A DNA stretch of 64,000 nucleotides from the NCBI GenBank assembly GCA_965263165.1, contig OZ253584.1, forward strand, positions 2,046,001-2,110,000. Direction: 5' to 3'. The translations under genes and the position numbers were made by a program. The notes below the pieces were generated by a model. That model was not told the DNA's origin. It was given only the letters and a program-made list of their open reading frames with translations, and did no database searches. Numbering within the stretch: the stretch's first letter is position 1; each line of letters opens with the position of its first letter. Below are positions 61,580-64,000 of this stretch, piece by piece. Source of the stretch: SAR202-VII-2 sp965263165. Its GTDB lineage: Bacteria; Chloroflexota; Dehalococcoidia; Lucifugimonadales; SAR202-VII-2.

Positions 61580-62917
61580 CTAGGCAGACTGCCTTTGTGC
61601 GGCGGCCTGTCCGGCCAGGATTGGGGCATACCGCACAGACAACCTTCCCTCCCGAATGGACAGCGCCAGCAGACTCGCAACGACGAGCAGGGCCGCGCCT
61701 GCGGCGAATCCGTAGTCAAAGGTCCCGGTCCAGTCGAACACCAGACCCACCAGGAAGGCCGCGGCGGCCCCTCCCAACTGGTGAGCCAGGTTGCTCAATC
61801 CCGCCAACACACCCAGATGCCTCAGCCCGTAGAAGTCGGCGGTGAGGGCCGTAGTCAGGGGCACGGTCGCAAGCCACGAAAAGCCGCCAACGACTGCGAA
61901 AACCCACAGCGCCGATGACCCGGGCAGCACAACCAATGCCACAAAGGCCAGGGCGCGTACGGCGTACACGCCGGCAAGCAGCGTCTTGCGCTGCATGCGG
62001 TCGGAGATGAACCCAATGCCGACCACTCCTGCGGCGTTGATGCCGCTCAGCAGGCCGAAGGCCAGCGCCGCCGTGCCAGGAGAAATGCCTTCCGTTTGGG
62101 CCCACCGCACGAAGTGAACGGAGATGATCGCGGTGGTGACGCCGCACACGACGTAGGCCAGAGAAAGCTGCCATATGGGACGGGACCGGAAGGACTCGCG
62201 CCACCGGTCCACGAATAGAGGCCCAACCGTAGAGCGCCGGTTCTCCCGGGCGCTTTCCGATGCAGTCAGGGCCCGGCCGCCGTCGGGCCGGAGGCCCATG
62301 GCGGAGGGATCGCTTCGCACGACGAGGAGGATCAAGGGCAGCCCCACCGCCAGCATGATGACGCCCAATACGAGCCACGTGGTGCGCCAGTCGGTCAGGA
62401 CGAGGAGGTAGGCCGAAAAGGGGATCAGCACCATGCCGCCAATCGAGCCCCCAACGGCCACCAGGCCTATGGCCGTGCCGCGGCGCCGCTGGAACCATCT
62501 TGAGACGACGGCGCCTGCCGGGGTCATCGCAATGCCGCCGGAGGCTGCTGAGACCACAATGCCGTAGAGGAAAATGAGGCCGAATATGCTGTCGACCAGG
62601 CTCATGGCGATGCTGCCGGCCCCTATGACGAAGACGCTGGCGGCAATGACTCGCCGGCCGCCTATCCGGTCGGTCAGCCGCCCGAGGAACGGTTGCACGA
62701 ACCCATTCGCCAGCCAGCCGACGGAGGCGGCAACGGAGATAGTGGCGACGCCCACGGCGAACTCATCCTGCCACGCCGAAACGAAGACGCCGAAGCTCAT
62801 CCTGGCGCCGAGGGCGAAGAAGGTGGAGAAGGACAATGCGGCAACGACGTACCAGCCGTAGAACACGCCTTTGTTGTTGTCGTTGTCGTAGGTGGCCATA
62901 GGGAAACCGGGGGACAT
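61580..62917 (-). CDS. Major facilitator superfamily transporter (monocarboxylate/oxalate-type)
   Basis: MFS protein of 445 residues and 12 membrane segments. The first helix begins GVFYGWYVVAALSFSTFF, a start typical of the oxalate-formate and monocarboxylate porter branch. The loop 2-3 motif is GRLTDRIGGRRVI near residue 80, and GFISDRMQRKTLL occurs in the second half near residue 310. The central loop is short. Start ATG 62917 or 62899 are both possible; neither has a strong ribosome site. It is divergent from the oxidoreductase gene that follows and may import an organic acid used by the cluster. Confidence 0.9.
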   Translation of the reverse strand: MSPGFPMATYDNDNNKGVFYGWYVVAALSFSTFFALGARMSFGVFVSAWQDEFAVGVATISVAASVGWLANGFVQPFLGRLTDRIGGRRVIAASVFVIGAGSIAMSLVDSIFGLIFLYGIVVSAASGGIAMTPAGAVVSRWFQRRRGTAIGLVAVGGSIGGMVLIPFSAYLLVLTDWRTTWLVLGVIMLAVGLPLILLVVRSDPSAMGLRPDGGRALTASESARENRRSTVGPLFVDRWRESFRSRPIWQLSLAYVVCGVTTAIISVHFVRWAQTEGISPGTAALAFGLLSGINAAGVVGIGFISDRMQRKTLLAGVYAVRALAFVALVVLPGSSALWVFAVVGGFSWLATVPLTTALTADFYGLRHLGVLAGLSNLAHQLGGAAAAFLVGLVFDWTGTFDYGFAAGAALLVVASLLALSIREGRLSVRYAPILAGQAAAQRQSA

Positions 62918-63044
62918 TGTCTACTGTATCACGCACGATGGGGCTCAGCCACCAACGACGCGGGGTCGTGAACGAAACGGCCCTCGGCGGCCCGTGATAG
63001 AATCGCGTCGAGGCGCGGGCAGGGCCTGCGAAGGGGGTCGAACG

Positions 63045-64000
63045 ATGGTCCAAGATAGTGGGCTTACAATGCGCATCGGAGTGGCCGGTCTGGGAGTGGC
63101 ATTCACCAATATGATGCGGGAGTTGGCGGCCTATCCCCACGGAAGGGTGACCGCCGCCGCCGACTTTCGACAGCGGGCCCTCGACAGGTTCGCCTCCGAG
63201 TGGGGTGGCGAGACCCACGCGACCGTTGAGGAGATGTGCGCCAGCCCCAATGTCGACGTGGTCTATGTTCTGACGCCAGACCAGTTCCACGCCGAGCACG
63301 CCATCGCCGCTGCTGAGCACGGCAAGCACGTCATCTTGGACAAGCCCATGGGCCAGAGCCTGGAGGAGTGCGACCGCATCATTGAAGCGATTGAACGGAA
63401 TCGCGTCCGGGCAGTTGTGGGCCATTCTCAGAGCTTGGATCAGCCCATCATCGCGATGGCTGAGGTGGTCAACAGCGGGCGGATCGGCAGGCCCATCATG
63501 ATCCATACGTCCTTCTATTCTGATTGGGTGTACCGGCCGCGTGCGGCGGAGGAGCTGGACCCGGCCCTAGGCGGCGGCATCGTGCGGCGGCAGGGGCCCA
63601 TTCAGGTGGACATCGTGCGGATGATGGGCGGCGGCTTGGTGCGCAGCGCCCGGGCCATGACCAGCCTTGCTGACCCCAACCGGCCCGTAGAGGGAAGCAT
63701 GGTCGCTTACCTGGAGTTCGAGGACTCCACCCCTGCGACCATCGTGTACAGCGGCTACGGCCATTTCGACAGCACCGTCCACACGTGGGGGATCGGCCTT
63801 CAAGGCTACGAAGTGGACGCGTCCGCCCATCACGGACAGGCCAGGAAGCTGCTGAAGGGCTTCGCGCCGGAGGACGAGTGGGCGCACAAAGAGGAAACCC
63901 GCTACGGCGGGACCAAGGTTGGCCAGACGCCCCACCGTGGCCCAGACAAGCGGCACGCCTTCTTCGGGGTGACGCTTGTCGAATGTGAGCGCGGCAGCGT
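63045..64000 (+). CDS. Gfo/Idh/MocA-family oxidoreductase (3' end beyond window)
   Basis: NAD(P)-dependent oxidoreductase; 318 full codons are inside the window with no stop. The Rossmann fold starts RIGVAGLGVAFTNMM, and the family lysine motif appears as ILDKPMGQSL near residue 100 (usually EKP, here DKP). The C-terminal half reads GRIGRPIMIHTSFYSDW and GGGIVRRQGPIQVDIVRMMGG, resembling dehydrogenases of sugars or phthalate-type dihydrodiols. ATG 63045 follows GAAGGGGG; ATG 63069 is possible. Several members oxidise diols formed by Rieske enzymes, which would fit the neighbourhood, but the substrate is not shown. Confidence 0.88.
   Translation, partial: MVQDSGLTMRIGVAGLGVAFTNMMRELAAYPHGRVTAAADFRQRALDRFASEWGGETHATVEEMCASPNVDVVYVLTPDQFHAEHAIAAAEHGKHVILDKPMGQSLEECDRIIEAIERNRVRAVVGHSQSLDQPIIAMAEVVNSGRIGRPIMIHTSFYSDWVYRPRAAEELDPALGGGIVRRQGPIQVDIVRMMGGGLVRSARAMTSLADPNRPVEGSMVAYLEFEDSTPATIVYSGYGHFDSTVHTWGIGLQGYEVDASAHHGQARKLLKGFAPEDEWAHKEETRYGGTKVGQTPHRGPDKRHAFFGVTLVECERGS

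Overview
The window is GC-rich bacterial chromosome, most like a Chloroflexota genome of the Dehalococcoidia/SAR202 kind. Three things suggest this: a housekeeping block holding RNase J, FtsK and a fused AccD-AccA carboxyltransferase; a long Bacillus-type SRP RNA; and catabolic genes rich in TRAP transporters, Rieske oxygenases and ACMSD-type amidohydrolases. The assignment is inference from gene content; no 16S gene or other phylogenetic marker was analysed.

Positions 1-18,000 are mostly core genes. On the minus strand are an 8-oxoguanine glycosylase cut by the window edge, a DnaQ-DinG exonuclease/helicase, ispE, rsmA and the SRP RNA. On the plus strand are a family 4 uracil-DNA glycosylase, rnj, ftsK and accDA. 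Then come minus-strand mrp, a SufT-like Fe-S factor, a lipoprotein and uvrB.

Positions 18,000-24,600 are mixed and accessory. They hold an SDR, a two-copy repeat carrying a probable small RNA gene, a graveyard of gene fragments including the 5' end of uvrB, a DUF262-HNH nuclease, a PIG-L deacetylase and an Asp-box propeller. The standout is a peroxiredoxin whose catalytic cysteine codon is TGA, followed at the right distance by a SECIS-like hairpin with a GGTC loop: a predicted selenoprotein.

Positions 24,600-35,300 hold an isochorismatase-family amidase and a run of TRAP genes in the order P(broken)-Q-M, P-Q-M, M, P. Positions 35,300-47,600 are repeat-rich. An IS110-family element sits inside a dispersed repeat and carries a bridge-RNA-like leader. 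Two plant-type LRR lipoproteins, with remnants of more, follow. Next are a second copy of the small-RNA repeat, a two-component pair and a broken lipoprotein with repeated PPC-like domains.

Positions 47,600-64,000 look like a catabolic island: two Rieske oxygenases, three paralogous amidohydrolases, an alpha/beta hydrolase, an ornithine-cyclodeaminase-like enzyme, a zinc alcohol dehydrogenase, two MFS transporters, an ECF sigma/anti-sigma pair and a Gfo/Idh/MocA oxidoreductase that runs off the edge. Together they suggest uptake and stepwise oxidation of aromatic or other recalcitrant organic acids. The substrates cannot be read from sequence. No tRNA, rRNA or CRISPR array was seen.
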